Assembly: GCF_001434705.1 (NCBI RefSeq)
Contig: NZ_AZDJ01000016.1
Span: forward strand, 1 to 64,000
DNA: 64,000 bases
From: Lacticaseibacillus nasuensis JCM 17158
Lineage (GTDB): Bacteria; Bacillota; Bacilli; Lactobacillales; Lactobacillaceae
Direction: 5' to 3'
Shown one piece after another: positions 8,681 through 17,061 of this stretch. Both the position numbers and the translations under genes were made by a program. The notes under the pieces were generated by a model. It was not told where the DNA came from. It saw only the letters and a program-made list of their open reading frames with translations, and made no database searches. Position 1 is the stretch's first letter. Each line of letters begins with the position of its first letter.

Positions 8681-11032
8681 ATGAAAGCACAAAGTTGGAA
8701 CAATGATTGGCAGTTTCGCGATGATGCCAGTGGGGAAAGCCAGCAGGTGACCTTACCCCATGATGCGAAGTTAATGCTTGCGCGCACGACCGTCAGTGGG
8801 CACAGCGCAGCCCAACAGGCCTATTACCCTGGTGGTCAGTTTACCTATCAGCACGAATTTATGGCCCCGGCGAGTTGGCAGGACCAACACGTGGTGGTGA
8901 AGTTTGAAGGCGTCTATAAAAACGCCAGCGTCTACCTCAATGACCAATTGATTGGCTCTCACCGATACGGCTACACGCAGTTTGTCGTGAGCCTCGATCG
9001 CGCGCTGAACTATGGCGAGACCAATACGCTGCGGGTGGCTGTTGATGATAGCGAGCAACCTGATAGTCGCTGGTACACTGGTGCTGGCATTTACCGGCCA
9101 GTATGGTTGATGGTGGGGCCAGCCAGTGGCTATATCCGGCCGGATGGCGTGCGGGTCCAAACGGTGGCCGCGGCCACCAAAGAGATTCGCTTCACCACTA
9201 GCATTCATGGCGAAGCTGATGAGGTGCGGGTGACGGTGCTCGATGGGGAGACAGTGCTCGCGACGGCGACCGGTACCGATGCGACCTTGACGCTACCAAC
9301 TGCACAACTCTGGGCGCCGGCGCACCCCCAATGCTATCGTTGCGTGGTTCAAACGTATCAGGCAGGCGCGGTGGTCGATACGGCGACGACCACCTTTGGC
9401 ATCCGCCAAATTAGCTGGGGGGCCGAAGGATTTAAGCTTAACGGCGAGTCGGTATTGTTACGTGGCGGGTGCTTGCACCACTCGCAGGGCTTGCTTGGGG
9501 CAGCCACCTTCGCCGAAAGCGAGTATCGCCGGATCAAGTTGCTAAAGGAAGCGGGCTTCAACGCCGTGCGCTCGGCGCACAACCCGCTGTCCCGGGCGGC
9601 GCTGGAGGCGTGTGACCGCTTGGGGATGCTGGTGCTCGACGAGTTGTGGGACATGTGGTTTATCCCAAAGAATCCTCACGATTACGCCAAGGATTGGCGG
9701 GACCACTACCAAGACGATATTCGGCAAATGGTTAACAAGGATTATAACCACCCGGCGGTCATCATGTATTCAATCGGTAACGAGGTCGGGGAACCGGCCA
9801 CGCCAGAGGGCTTCCCGCTAGTCAAGCAGTTAGTCGCCGCAGTCCATCGGCAAGACGCGACTCGGCCGGTAACCGCAGGGCTCAACCTGATGATCTTGCA
9901 AATGCAGCACAAGGGCAAGAGCGTGTTTAACCAGAGCACTGACCAACAAAGTGATTCCGCGATGGGCAGTGCGGCGTTCAACGCCATGGCCAACGTGATT
10001 GGGCCGGTCATGAATCAGAGTGCCAACAGTAAAAAAGCCGACCGGTTGATTACGCCGATTGCCGATGAGCTGGACATTGCCGGTTACAATTACGGGCGGG
10101 GTCGTTATTCGCGCGATGCCAAGTTACATCCACAGCGCGTCATCTTTGGTAGTGAAACTTTTCCATCTGACCTCTGGAAGAACTGGCAGCTCGTCGAACA
10201 GTACCCACAACTCATTGGGGACTTCATGTGGACCGCCTGGGATTATCTCGGCGAGGTCGGCCTCGGGGCGTGGGGCTATAGCGACCAGCCGCACTTCAGC
10301 GTATCGGCTTATCCCGGCTTGACGTCCGGCAGTGGGGTCTTCGATATCACCGGCCATGCTGGCGCCGAGCTGGGCTTTGCCCGGGCGGTGTGGCACCTGG
10401 CCACCAAGCCGTACATCGGCGTGCGGCCGCTTAACCACTCTGGGGAGAAGCTGTACAAGACGGCTTGGCGTGGCACCAATGCTGAGCCAAGCTGGTCCTG
10501 GGCCGGCTGTGCGGGGGCCAAGGCGACCGTTGAGGTATACAGTGAGGCGGCTAAAATCGAGTTGCGCCTGAACGGTCAACTGGTGGGCACCAAGCGGCCG
10601 CACCACGACTTAGCTCGCTTTACCGTGGCCTACCAACCCGGCACGTTGACCGCTACTGCTTATGCCGCCACTGGTCAAGCCACTGGCGAGACCACGCTGA
10701 CCTCTGCGGCGCCGCAGCTAGGCGTCACGCTATTGCCTGAACATACCCAGTTGCGCGTCGGCGACATTGCTTACGTCCCGATTACCGTGGCTGATGATGC
10801 CGGCACCGTGGAAATGAATCACGATGTTGAAGTGACAGGCAAGGTAACCAACGGTGAGTTGTTAGCATTAGGCAGCGCCAAGCCGGATGTTGAGCAGCCG
10901 TTTATCACCGGTTCCTGCACCACGTATTATGGCCGGGCCTTGGCCATCGTACGGGCCAGCGCACCGGGCTCGCTGACGCTGACGGTGGCGTCTGCACTCG
11001 GAGAAACCAGCACCACGATTACTGTTCAGTAA
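8681..11032 (+). CDS. Glycoside hydrolase family 2 (beta-galactosidase/beta-glucuronidase type)
   Basis: 783 residues. The N-terminal jelly-roll sugar-binding domain (about 1-150) contains the ring motif YTGAGIYRPVWL. An immunoglobulin-like domain (about 150-245) and a TIM barrel (about 250-540) follow. The acid/base is in SIGNEVGEP (E368) and the nucleophile is in FGSETFPS (E492). The barrel also holds FNAVRSAHNPLSRAALEACDR, a GH2 signature. The C-terminal 240 residues form Ig-like domains of the DUF4982/invasin type. There is no signal peptide, so the enzyme is cytosolic and acts on imported glycosides. The start has GAAAGGGTGGG upstream. The AraC gene opposite is the likely regulator. The exact glycone is not determinable. 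Confidence 0.9.
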   Translation: MKAQSWNNDWQFRDDASGESQQVTLPHDAKLMLARTTVSGHSAAQQAYYPGGQFTYQHEFMAPASWQDQHVVVKFEGVYKNASVYLNDQLIGSHRYGYTQFVVSLDRALNYGETNTLRVAVDDSEQPDSRWYTGAGIYRPVWLMVGPASGYIRPDGVRVQTVAAATKEIRFTTSIHGEADEVRVTVLDGETVLATATGTDATLTLPTAQLWAPAHPQCYRCVVQTYQAGAVVDTATTTFGIRQISWGAEGFKLNGESVLLRGGCLHHSQGLLGAATFAESEYRRIKLLKEAGFNAVRSAHNPLSRAALEACDRLGMLVLDELWDMWFIPKNPHDYAKDWRDHYQDDIRQMVNKDYNHPAVIMYSIGNEVGEPATPEGFPLVKQLVAAVHRQDATRPVTAGLNLMILQMQHKGKSVFNQSTDQQSDSAMGSAAFNAMANVIGPVMNQSANSKKADRLITPIADELDIAGYNYGRGRYSRDAKLHPQRVIFGSETFPSDLWKNWQLVEQYPQLIGDFMWTAWDYLGEVGLGAWGYSDQPHFSVSAYPGLTSGSGVFDITGHAGAELGFARAVWHLATKPYIGVRPLNHSGEKLYKTAWRGTNAEPSWSWAGCAGAKATVEVYSEAAKIELRLNGQLVGTKRPHHDLARFTVAYQPGTLTATAYAATGQATGETTLTSAAPQLGVTLLPEHTQLRVGDIAYVPITVADDAGTVEMNHDVEVTGKVTNGELLALGSAKPDVEQPFITGSCTTYYGRALAIVRASAPGSLTLTVASALGETSTTITVQ

Positions 11033-11036
11033 TCAC

Positions 11037-11066
11037 AAAACGCCAAGCCCGTGGGCTTGGCGTTTT
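11037..11066. terminator. Bidirectional intrinsic terminator
   Basis: A perfect 14-bp inverted repeat (AAAACGCCAAGCCC / GGGCTTGGCGTTTT) with a two-base spacer lies between the convergent GH2 and exporter genes. It has T tracts in both directions. Confidence 0.9.
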
Positions 11067-11078
11067 ATGGTACCCGCG

Positions 11079-11846
11079 TTACTCGAGGTACGCGGTCCAA
11101 AAGAAGTATGCCGCTAGCCCAAAGGCGGCGATGCCGACGCCGATGCGCAGCGCGCGCTGCGGGACGTGGCGGACGACCAGCGGACCGAGGTAGCCGCCGA
11201 TAAACATGCCGACGCCCAGCGGCAAGACCATGAGCCAGTAGACCTTGGTGGTGAAGGCGTAAATCACCAGGGCCACGATGTTGGTCAGCAAGGTGGCGAA
11301 GTTTTTCAACGCGTTGGCCACGGCAAAGCTCACGGGCAGCGTCAGCGACAGAATCGCCAGCATCACGATGCCCGCCGCCGCACCGAAGTAGCCGATGTAT
11401 AGGCCCACCAACAGCACCACGGCGTTGCGCCCGACCAGCCGCCAGCCGGTGACGACGTGGCCCTTGGCGCCTCGAACGGGACTGGTGCGCGCCGACCACA
11501 ACATGAGCCCACCGGCGATGGCAATCAAAAACGGCACCACGCGCTCAAAGGTGCTGCCCGGCGCCACGGCTAGGAGAATCGCGCCGAGAATGCCGCCGGC
11601 CACCGCATAACCGGTGACGGCCACCATCAAGCGGCGGTTGGCCCTGAGCTCCCGGGTCGAGGCCAAGCCGGAGCCGACGCCGGTGAAAATCATCGCGGCG
11701 GTGTTGGTGACGTTGGCCGATACCGGCGACACGCCGAGCGCCAACAAGACGGGATAGACGATGAGCGACGCCATGCCCGCCATCGACGACAACAAGCCGC
11801 CACCAATTCCCGTTAACACCAAGATCCCGATTTCACCGATTGTCAT
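11079..11846 (-). CDS. TSUP family permease (TauE/SafE-type exporter)
   Basis: 255 residues from the ATG at 11846 (GGAGG seven bases upstream); an upstream in-frame start lacks a site. About eight hydrophobic segments are spread over two repeats, each starting with a glycine-rich loop (GIGGGLLSSMAGMASLIVYPVLL at 13-35; YIGYFGAAAGIVML near 160). This pattern is typical of the sulfite exporter TauE/SafE family, which moves sulfur-containing or organic anions across the cell membrane. It is divergent from the Crp/Fnr regulator at 11950, which might control it. Substrate is unknown. Confidence 0.88.
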   Translation of the reverse strand: MTIGEIGILVLTGIGGGLLSSMAGMASLIVYPVLLALGVSPVSANVTNTAAMIFTGVGSGLASTRELRANRRLMVAVTGYAVAGGILGAILLAVAPGSTFERVVPFLIAIAGGLMLWSARTSPVRGAKGHVVTGWRLVGRNAVVLLVGLYIGYFGAAAGIVMLAILSLTLPVSFAVANALKNFATLLTNIVALVIYAFTTKVYWLMVLPLGVGMFIGGYLGPLVVRHVPQRALRIGVGIAAFGLAAYFFWTAYLE

Positions 11847-11949
11847 GGCCGCACCTCCATGACCAGTATACCCCCAAGCCACCGGCGGCTTCAGGGGTGG
11901 CGGCGCGTGGTATGATAGGCATAATGAAATCGCTGACAGGAGGCCCCTG

Positions 11950-12504
11950 ATGTCACTTATCGACTATTTGGATCAGCTTAAGGGAATCGGCCACCACCAA
12001 ACTTTCGCCGCGGGTACGGACCTGTTGTGCGAAGGGGACGTGGCGACGCACCTGTTCGTGCTCGAACAAGGTGCGGTGCGGCTGTGGCACAACGACGATG
12101 GCCGCGACATCACCGTGCAGTTCTTCTTTGAAGGCCAGGTGGTGTCATCGTTTGAAAGCTTCTACCTGGTGCGGCCGAGCCAGTTCTCGCTGACCGCGAT
12201 CGAACCCACCACGGTCATCGCGGTGGCGGAACCGGCGTTGCGGCAGATGTTGGCCGAGCAACCGGCGTTGATGGCGGTGTTCACGGACTATATCTGCCAC
12301 CGGTTCATCGACTACACCCAGTATTTTCTCAATCGCATCGAGGAATCCCCGGAACGCCGCTATTGTACGCTGCTGGCGACGCAGCCGGCGTTGGTGGCGC
12401 GGGTGCCGAACTACGAGTTGGCGTCGTACCTGGGCATCACGCCGGTGTCCTTGTCGCGGATTCGCGCCCGGTTAAAAAAATCCCCACCGCTTAACAAAGG
12501 TTAA
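11950..12504 (+). CDS. Crp/Fnr family transcriptional regulator
   Basis: 184 residues, shorter than E. coli Crp (209). The cyclic-nucleotide-binding-like beta barrel (about 15-120) includes LCEGDVATHLFVLEQGAVRLWH and IVTVQFF-like strands. The C-terminal winged helix is compact: NYELASYLGITPVSLSRIRARLKK is the HTH. No Cys cluster for an Fe-S centre is seen at the N-terminus, so an Fnr-type oxygen sensor is unlikely. AGGAGG precedes the start, with TATGAT at 11911 as a plausible -10. Its stop codon lies inside a 5-4-5 palindrome that fits a Crp/Fnr site for the next gene. Confidence 0.88.
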   Translation: MSLIDYLDQLKGIGHHQTFAAGTDLLCEGDVATHLFVLEQGAVRLWHNDDGRDITVQFFFEGQVVSSFESFYLVRPSQFSLTAIEPTTVIAVAEPALRQMLAEQPALMAVFTDYICHRFIDYTQYFLNRIEESPERRYCTLLATQPALVARVPNYELASYLGITPVSLSRIRARLKKSPPLNKG

Positions 12505-12532
12505 TGCGGCGGGGGCAGGCGGGCCATATACT
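12491..12532 (+). promoter_or_regulatory. Putative class II Crp/Fnr activator site and -10 of the oxidoreductase gene
   Basis: TTAACAAAGGTTAA (12491-12504) is a perfect 5-N4-5 palindrome, the layout of Crp/Fnr boxes. A TATACT -10 lies at 12527-12532 without a good -35. With a start point about 7 bases after the -10, the palindrome centre falls at about -41.5, the canonical class II activator position. Confidence 0.55.
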
Positions 12533-12560
12533 AACTTCATCAAACCTAGGAGGTTAGGAT

Positions 12561-13151
12561 ATGGCACATACAGTTATCGTGACGAGTCACCCTTATGAAG
12601 GCAGTTTTTGCCACGCGCTCATGGTCGCAGCGAAGACCGGCGCGGAACAGGCAGGCAACACCGTTGATGTAATCGATTTGGAAGCAGACGGGTTCGATCC
12701 CGTGATGCACAGCGCCGACTTGATCGGCTTCTTGAAGCACAAGGCGCAAGACCCACAGGCGCTGGATTATATCGGCCGCGTGAAGGCCGCCGACCACTTG
12801 ATTCTCGTGTTCCCGATTTGGTGGGAGCTGATGCCGGCGATGATGAAGGGCTTCATCGACAAGGTCGTTTTTCCTGGCGAAACTTTCAACTACACCAAGG
12901 GCGGCACGGGTATGGCGTCGAACCTGCCGAAGTTGCAGTCCACCACCATCATGACCACGATGAACACGCCGAAGCCGCTGTACCGCTGGGTCTTCGGCAA
13001 CGCGGTTCAGCGCGCCCTGGTGCGCGGCACCTTCGTCAAGATGGGCCTCAAGCACGTGAAGTGGCTGAGCTGCACCATGGTGAAAAAGAGCTCTGACGCC
13101 AAGCGCCAAGGCTGGTTGACCCAGGCCAGCAAGATCGGGGCATTACAGTAA
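12561..13151 (+). CDS. NAD(P)H-dependent flavin oxidoreductase (flavodoxin-like fold)
   Basis: 196 residues matching the KefF/YwrO/MdaB-type NAD(P)H dehydrogenase (quinone) family. These are cytosolic FMN or FAD enzymes performing two-electron reduction of quinones and related electrophiles. Visible are the N-terminal phosphate-binding segment SHPYEGSFCHALM (about 9-21), the family motif LVFPIWWELMPAMMKGFIDKVVFPGETF (about 75-105) and the GGTGMASNLP loop. The start has a strong AGGAGG. A Crp/Fnr gene sits 57 bases upstream, and its probable site is at the correct distance from the -10, suggesting redox- or stress-linked activation. A terminator follows. Confidence 0.9.
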   Translation: MAHTVIVTSHPYEGSFCHALMVAAKTGAEQAGNTVDVIDLEADGFDPVMHSADLIGFLKHKAQDPQALDYIGRVKAADHLILVFPIWWELMPAMMKGFIDKVVFPGETFNYTKGGTGMASNLPKLQSTTIMTTMNTPKPLYRWVFGNAVQRALVRGTFVKMGLKHVKWLSCTMVKKSSDAKRQGWLTQASKIGALQ

Positions 13152-13160
13152 ACGGATTGG

Positions 13161-13188
13161 GCGGTCGGCGTAAGCCGGCCGCTTTTTT
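13161..13188 (+). terminator. Intrinsic terminator of the oxidoreductase gene
   Basis: Arms GCGGTCGGC and GCCGGCCGC (one mismatch) around GTAA are followed by six T residues, ten bases after the stop. Confidence 0.85.
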
Positions 13189-13236
13189 AGTTGCTAGGCT
13201 ACCGGTCGGGTCCAAACCGCCTGTTTTCGCAGCCTG

Positions 13237-13902
13237 TTAGTGCGCGAGCTTGCGACTTTCAGCCACGGCGGCCATCAAGTCGGTCAGCTTAAGCCCGTTA
13301 TCCAGCCGGTAGGACAGCCAGTGCTGCTTGTTCATGTGGTAGGCGGGCAAGGCGGTGCCGGCGGCGAGTTGCGCCTGAATCGTGGCCGGCTCGGCGCGCA
13401 GCACCAGCAAGTCGACGAGGTCGCTGCCGGCAAGGCCGACCTTATCGGCGCTGACCTTGACCAGCAGCGCGTACCACTTGCGGTTGTCCTGGCGGCGCAA
13501 GATGGCGTTGTTGGGGAACTTGGCCCACAGGTACTCGGGTTGGTCGCCATACTGGTCGGCCACCGCCGCCAGCACCTGCTGCATCTGGCCGCCGGCAAAC
13601 ATGGTAGGCGTGAAGCATTTGGCGGCGATGCCCTTAAGCGCGGCGACATACGCGCCGCGGACCTGGCCGACGAACATGCCGGAGTTGGCCAAGTCGAGGT
13701 GGAGGACATACGGCAGCCCCGACTCGCGGTCGATTACCGGCGTGGTGATGGTGTCGCCCTTAATGGTGACCTGCAGCTCAAAGCCCGGCACCAATTCCTG
13801 GGTGTAGTGCCACGCGCCGGCTTGCTTGGTGAAGCCATACGCCTTGAGCTGGTCGGCGTCTGGTTGGCGGTTGTGAAAAATACTGGCTTGAAGACTTGTC
13901 AT
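13237..13902 (-). CDS. MmcQ/YjbR family protein
   Basis: 221 residues. The C-terminal half matches the MmcQ/YjbR (DUF419) fold: KWYALLVKVSADKVGL, DLVDLLVLRAEP, then ALPAYHMNKQHWLSYRLD. This is the CyaY-like or double-wing fold of presumed DNA-binding or regulatory proteins. The N-terminal 100 residues form a separate domain with HYTQELVPGFELQVTIKGD, seen in longer family members of lactobacilli. The start at 13902 has GCAGGT upstream, a weak site. It is transcribed alone. Biochemical role is unknown for the family. Confidence 0.75.
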   Translation of the reverse strand: MTSLQASIFHNRQPDADQLKAYGFTKQAGAWHYTQELVPGFELQVTIKGDTITTPVIDRESGLPYVLHLDLANSGMFVGQVRGAYVAALKGIAAKCFTPTMFAGGQMQQVLAAVADQYGDQPEYLWAKFPNNAILRRQDNRKWYALLVKVSADKVGLAGSDLVDLLVLRAEPATIQAQLAAGTALPAYHMNKQHWLSYRLDNGLKLTDLMAAVAESRKLAH

Positions 13903-14032
13903 GATTAACCTGCTTTCTTTGTCATTAGTGTACCACCCCGGCTGCTCACCAGATTTCTTGCCTCAAGGGCAAACGGCGTGTATATCTTAAGTAAGTTGAT
14001 TATCTCCCGAATTTTTCCAAAGGAGGCAACTC

Positions 14033-14842
14033 ATGAAATTAACGCTGACCGTGACTGCCCTGCCACCGCATCGCCGCACCGCCTTGTCGTCGCTGGATCT
14101 GTTGGCCGCTTGGCCCAAGCTGCCGCGGCGCTCGTTACCTAGCGTGTTCGCCTCGGGTGGGCAAGGCCTGCTGGCGGTGGTGCCCGTGCCAGAGGAGAAA
14201 AGCACCATCATCGTGGATTACCACATCGGGCCGTATCGCGTCGAGGTGAAGGAGCCGACCCTGTGGCAAGCGCTGCACGACGCTGAGTTTCACTTGAAAG
14301 GCAACGCCGCGTTAACAGCCGCTGCCACCGCGCAGTACCAGGCCCAAACCGGCAGCAACAAGCCCCCGGAGACCATCGCGCTGGGCGGCGCCTTGCTGAT
14401 CGGCTGTGCCGGCGACAACCACCGCCCCAACATCCTGGTGAACGCCCGGTTCTTCCAGCAGGTGACGTTCAGTGACGACCACCCACAAACCATGGCGGTG
14501 ACCCTAAAGTTCACCGGCGGCACGTGCATCTTAGCCTGCGACTACACCGGCCAGGTGCGCTTGTCCCAGCCCCTGGTGCGCGCCCGGTTCAACTACGCGC
14601 GCGCCTTGAGCGCCACGACTTGGCCGGCTCAACGAGAAATCTTGAAGCCCGGCGCCGGCCAAGCCGTGACCGCCACCGTGCCCGTGAGCAAAATGGGCGC
14701 GCAAAGCCTGGCCGGGCAGTCGACCCCAGCGGAAATCGCGCGCAAGGTCGACGCGTTTCGTGACGATATGCGCCTGTTCGAAGTGCCAGTGCCGTATCGC
14801 CAGAAGCTGGCCCAGTCGGTGCGGCGGCTTTTGCAAGAGTAG
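14033..14842 (+). CDS. Hypothetical protein, 269 aa
   Basis: No family was recognised. The frame is fully open, has AAAGGAGG nine bases before the ATG, and shares the G+C-rich codon use of its neighbours, so it is a real gene. It has no signal peptide or membrane segment. Hydrophobic beta-like stretches (STIIVDYHIGPYRVEV, MAVTLKFTGGTCILACDY) suggest a compact soluble protein. Its stop codon (14840-14842) directly abuts the stop of the convergent 114-aa gene with no terminator between them, so the two 3' ends probably overlap as antisense. Confidence 0.7.
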   Translation: MKLTLTVTALPPHRRTALSSLDLLAAWPKLPRRSLPSVFASGGQGLLAVVPVPEEKSTIIVDYHIGPYRVEVKEPTLWQALHDAEFHLKGNAALTAAATAQYQAQTGSNKPPETIALGGALLIGCAGDNHRPNILVNARFFQQVTFSDDHPQTMAVTLKFTGGTCILACDYTGQVRLSQPLVRARFNYARALSATTWPAQREILKPGAGQAVTATVPVSKMGAQSLAGQSTPAEIARKVDAFRDDMRLFEVPVPYRQKLAQSVRRLLQE

Positions 14843-15187
14843 TTAGTCTTCCGGGCGGTAGCTGGTGGAAAAGGCGTGGCCGTGGCTGGCGTCGAAGGTG
14901 ATGTCGGTGCCGGGGTGGACGAGGTGGTGGGTGTCGCGGTATTCGATGCTGAGGTTGGTGTGCGCCTTGAGGTCGGCGAGCACGCGGCGGTACAGCACCG
15001 GGTCGTGCGGAATCTCCAACAAGTCGTCGGAGTAGTGCAGCTTTTGCCCGTGCTTATAGTAGTCGATGAAGAAGCTGTAGCAGTGATAAAAATGGTTATC
15101 GACGATCAGAATCTTGTACCGCCAGCCGTATTGGCGTTTGAATAAGCGGTCAAAATTCTCGATTAAGGTGCGTGATTCCTGAATCAT
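14843..15187 (-). CDS. Hypothetical protein, third gene of the SOS operon
   Basis: 114 residues of unrecognised family, rich in His, Tyr and Asp (HFYHCYSFFIDYYKHGQK; DTHHLVHPGTD), with no membrane segment. It starts 15 bases after the polymerase stop with GAGGAGG upstream, so it is translated from the same LexA-controlled message as the YolD-like protein and the Y-family polymerase. A role in translesion synthesis or damage tolerance is inferred from position only. Confidence 0.75.
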   Translation of the reverse strand: MIQESRTLIENFDRLFKRQYGWRYKILIVDNHFYHCYSFFIDYYKHGQKLHYSDDLLEIPHDPVLYRRVLADLKAHTNLSIEYRDTHHLVHPGTDITFDASHGHAFSTSYRPED

Positions 15188-15202
15188 GTAAAAACCTCCT
15201 CA

Positions 15203-16495
15203 CTACGCTTGGTGGCCGCCAATCATGCCGGCCCGGTCGATGGCCGTGCCGCCGGCGGTTTTGCTGCTGCCGCGCACGATGGCCTTGTACCCGTAGCGGC
15301 TGCGAATCTGGTCAATGGCGTGCTCCAGGCGCCCATTGGCCTGTTCGCGCTGGCTCGGCTCGAACAAGGACAGCTGGAAGCTGCTGGGGTGGCTGATCTT
15401 GTTGACCCGCACGCCGACGTTGCGCAGGGCATCGCCTTGCCATTTTGACTCGAAAAGGTACTTCACCGCGCGGATCAAGTCGTCGGTGCGGTTGGTCGGG
15501 TCGATGTGCACCTGCGCGCCCCAGTGCGTCTGGCCGCTGGCGTCGGGCTCGGCAAAGCCGACGGAGATGCCGACGACCTCGCCTTGCACCTCATGCTTGC
15601 GCAACCGCGTGGCCACCTGGTCGGCGATTTCGCTGAGCACCGTCTCGCAGTCCTCAAGCGTCGTGTAGTCGCGCATCAGCACCTGACTGTTGCCATAGCC
15701 CTTGTTGTCCTCGCGCGGCACATAGCGGCGCTCCAGCAGCGAGTAGTCGATGCCCCAGGCGTGATAGTACATGGCCTCGCCCAGCACGCCGAACTTTTTC
15801 TTCAGGCGCGCCAGCGGGGTGTGGGCGACGTCGTACAACGTGTAAATCCCCATGTTGTGGAGCTTAATGGCGGTGCGGCTGCCAATCGACCAAAAATCGG
15901 TCAGTTCATTAATTTTCCAAATCGTCTCCGGCACCCGGTCGTACGTCCAGGTCGCCTGCCACGGTGCCTGCTTCTTCGCCTCGTTGTCCAGCGCCAGCTT
16001 GGCCAGCAGCGGGTTCTGGCCGATGCCGACGGTGGTGATGATGCCGGTGGCCTGGAACACCTTGTCTTGGATGCGCGAGGCGATCTCCGCGTTGGAGCCA
16101 AACAGGCTGTGCGAGTGGGTGACGTCGATGAAGCTCTCGTCGATGGAGTACACGTACCAGTGCAAGTCGTCAGTGAACTGGCGGTAGATCTCATTGATCT
16201 GGTAATTAATCTTGATGTAGTCGGCCATGTGCGGCGGCACCACCTGCACATCCATGTCCGGGCGCAGCTCGAACTTGCGCGTACCCAGCCGCACGCCATA
16301 GTTAGCCTTGGCCAGCGGCGATCCCGCCAGCACCAGCCCACCGGCAGACTCCGCGCGGCTCAGCACCGCATTCTTCGCGGCCAGCGGATACTCGCTGCGC
16401 CGAATCGCCTCGACGCTGGCGTAAAACGATTTGCAGTCGATGCACATGATGTCGTGGCTCGGCAGGCGGCGCGGATCATCCAGCGGCGTGCTCAT
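15203..16495 (-). CDS. Y-family DNA polymerase (UmuC/UvrX-like)
   Basis: 430 residues. The palm carries the two metal-binding motifs CIDCKSFYASVEA near the N-terminus (Asp and steric-gate region) and YSIDESFIDVT with the catalytic DE pair. VGIGQNPLLAKLALDNEAKK and the helix-hairpin-helix thumb (IGSRTAIKLHNMGIYTLYDVA) follow, then a little-finger domain. The C-terminal QLSLFEP is a plausible beta-clamp binding motif (QLSLF). The ATG at 16495 overlaps the stop of the YolD-like gene (ATGA), indicating translational coupling. It synthesises across DNA lesions in the SOS response. Confidence 0.94.
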   Translation of the reverse strand: MSTPLDDPRRLPSHDIMCIDCKSFYASVEAIRRSEYPLAAKNAVLSRAESAGGLVLAGSPLAKANYGVRLGTRKFELRPDMDVQVVPPHMADYIKINYQINEIYRQFTDDLHWYVYSIDESFIDVTHSHSLFGSNAEIASRIQDKVFQATGIITTVGIGQNPLLAKLALDNEAKKQAPWQATWTYDRVPETIWKINELTDFWSIGSRTAIKLHNMGIYTLYDVAHTPLARLKKKFGVLGEAMYYHAWGIDYSLLERRYVPREDNKGYGNSQVLMRDYTTLEDCETVLSEIADQVATRLRKHEVQGEVVGISVGFAEPDASGQTHWGAQVHIDPTNRTDDLIRAVKYLFESKWQGDALRNVGVRVNKISHPSSFQLSLFEPSQREQANGRLEHAIDQIRSRYGYKAIVRGSSKTAGGTAIDRAGMIGGHQA

Positions 16496-16887
16496 TGGTC
16501 CCACCACTTCGTCGTGTCTAGCGGCTCGACGTGGCGGATGTCCGCCACCGCCAGCATCCGCGGCCGGCCGGACTTGGGCTGCAGGTACACCTGTCCGTCC
16601 ACCAGCCCCACCACGGCGCCTTCAATCAGCGGCAGGTACTGGTCGTTGTACAGCGCTGATAGCTGCACGGCCACGGACTGCGACTGCTCCCAAGCCGTCT
16701 GCAGCGTCTCGTTGATATCGGCGAAGGTCATTTCGCTTAGCGGCTGTTGCGGCTTCTCCGACTTGGCGGCCTCTTCAAGGTAGGCGGAGTGGTCGGACAG
16801 CAGCCACCCCATCCATTTCATCATGCCGCGGTCCGGATACAGCCACAGCTCCCGCGGCACATTGTTTTCGACTAACGAATCAGCCAT
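16492..16887 (-). CDS. YolD-like protein
   Basis: 131 residues from the ATG at 16887 (GGGGGA upstream); an earlier in-frame ATG at 16908 has no ribosome site. The sequence begins like YolD proteins: NVPRELWLYPDRGMMKWMGWLLSDHSAYLEE. Its C-terminal half (VVGLVDGQVYLQPKSGRPRMLAVADIRHVEPL) is the small beta domain of this family. YolD-like genes are typically paired with UvrX/UmuC-type polymerases, as here, and may act as the UmuD-like partner. It is the first gene of the LexA-controlled operon. Confidence 0.85.
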   Translation of the reverse strand: MADSLVENNVPRELWLYPDRGMMKWMGWLLSDHSAYLEEAAKSEKPQQPLSEMTFADINETLQTAWEQSQSVAVQLSALYNDQYLPLIEGAVVGLVDGQVYLQPKSGRPRMLAVADIRHVEPLDTTKWWDQ

Positions 16888-16921
16888 CTTGGATTCCCCC
16901 TTGGTCATAACTTGTACGTCT

Positions 16922-16951
16922 ATTATACGAACGTGTGTTTGGTAAAATCAA
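16922..16951 (-). promoter_or_regulatory. SOS promoter with LexA box
   Basis: Minus-strand -35 TTGATT (16946-16951) and -10 TATAAT (16922-16927) are 18 bp apart. Between them lies CGAACGTGTGTTTG (16928-16941, plus strand), a full match to the Gram-positive LexA box CGAACRNRYGTTYG. LexA bound there would block RNA polymerase. Confidence 0.9.
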
Positions 16952-16965
16952 GGGGGAGGGGATGC

Positions 16966-17022
16966 AAAAACGGGTCCGCACTTTCTGGGTTAAAGGAAAT
17001 TAACCCGGAGAGTATGGACCCG
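16966..17022 (-). terminator. Long-stem intrinsic terminator of the Mrr gene
   Basis: 23-base arms (16971-16993 and 17000-17022) match at 19 positions around a six-base loop and are followed on the minus strand by five T residues. It lies 40 bases past the Mrr stop. Confidence 0.75.
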
Positions 17023-17061
17023 CTTTAGCTAAGAGCTACCGCATTAAGCAGCGTGATACCG

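Noticed and set aside
16966-17022. Miniature transposable element suggested by the 23-base inverted repeat
   Set aside because: The five T residues after the stem and its place just past the Mrr stop make an intrinsic terminator the simpler explanation; no target duplication was seen.
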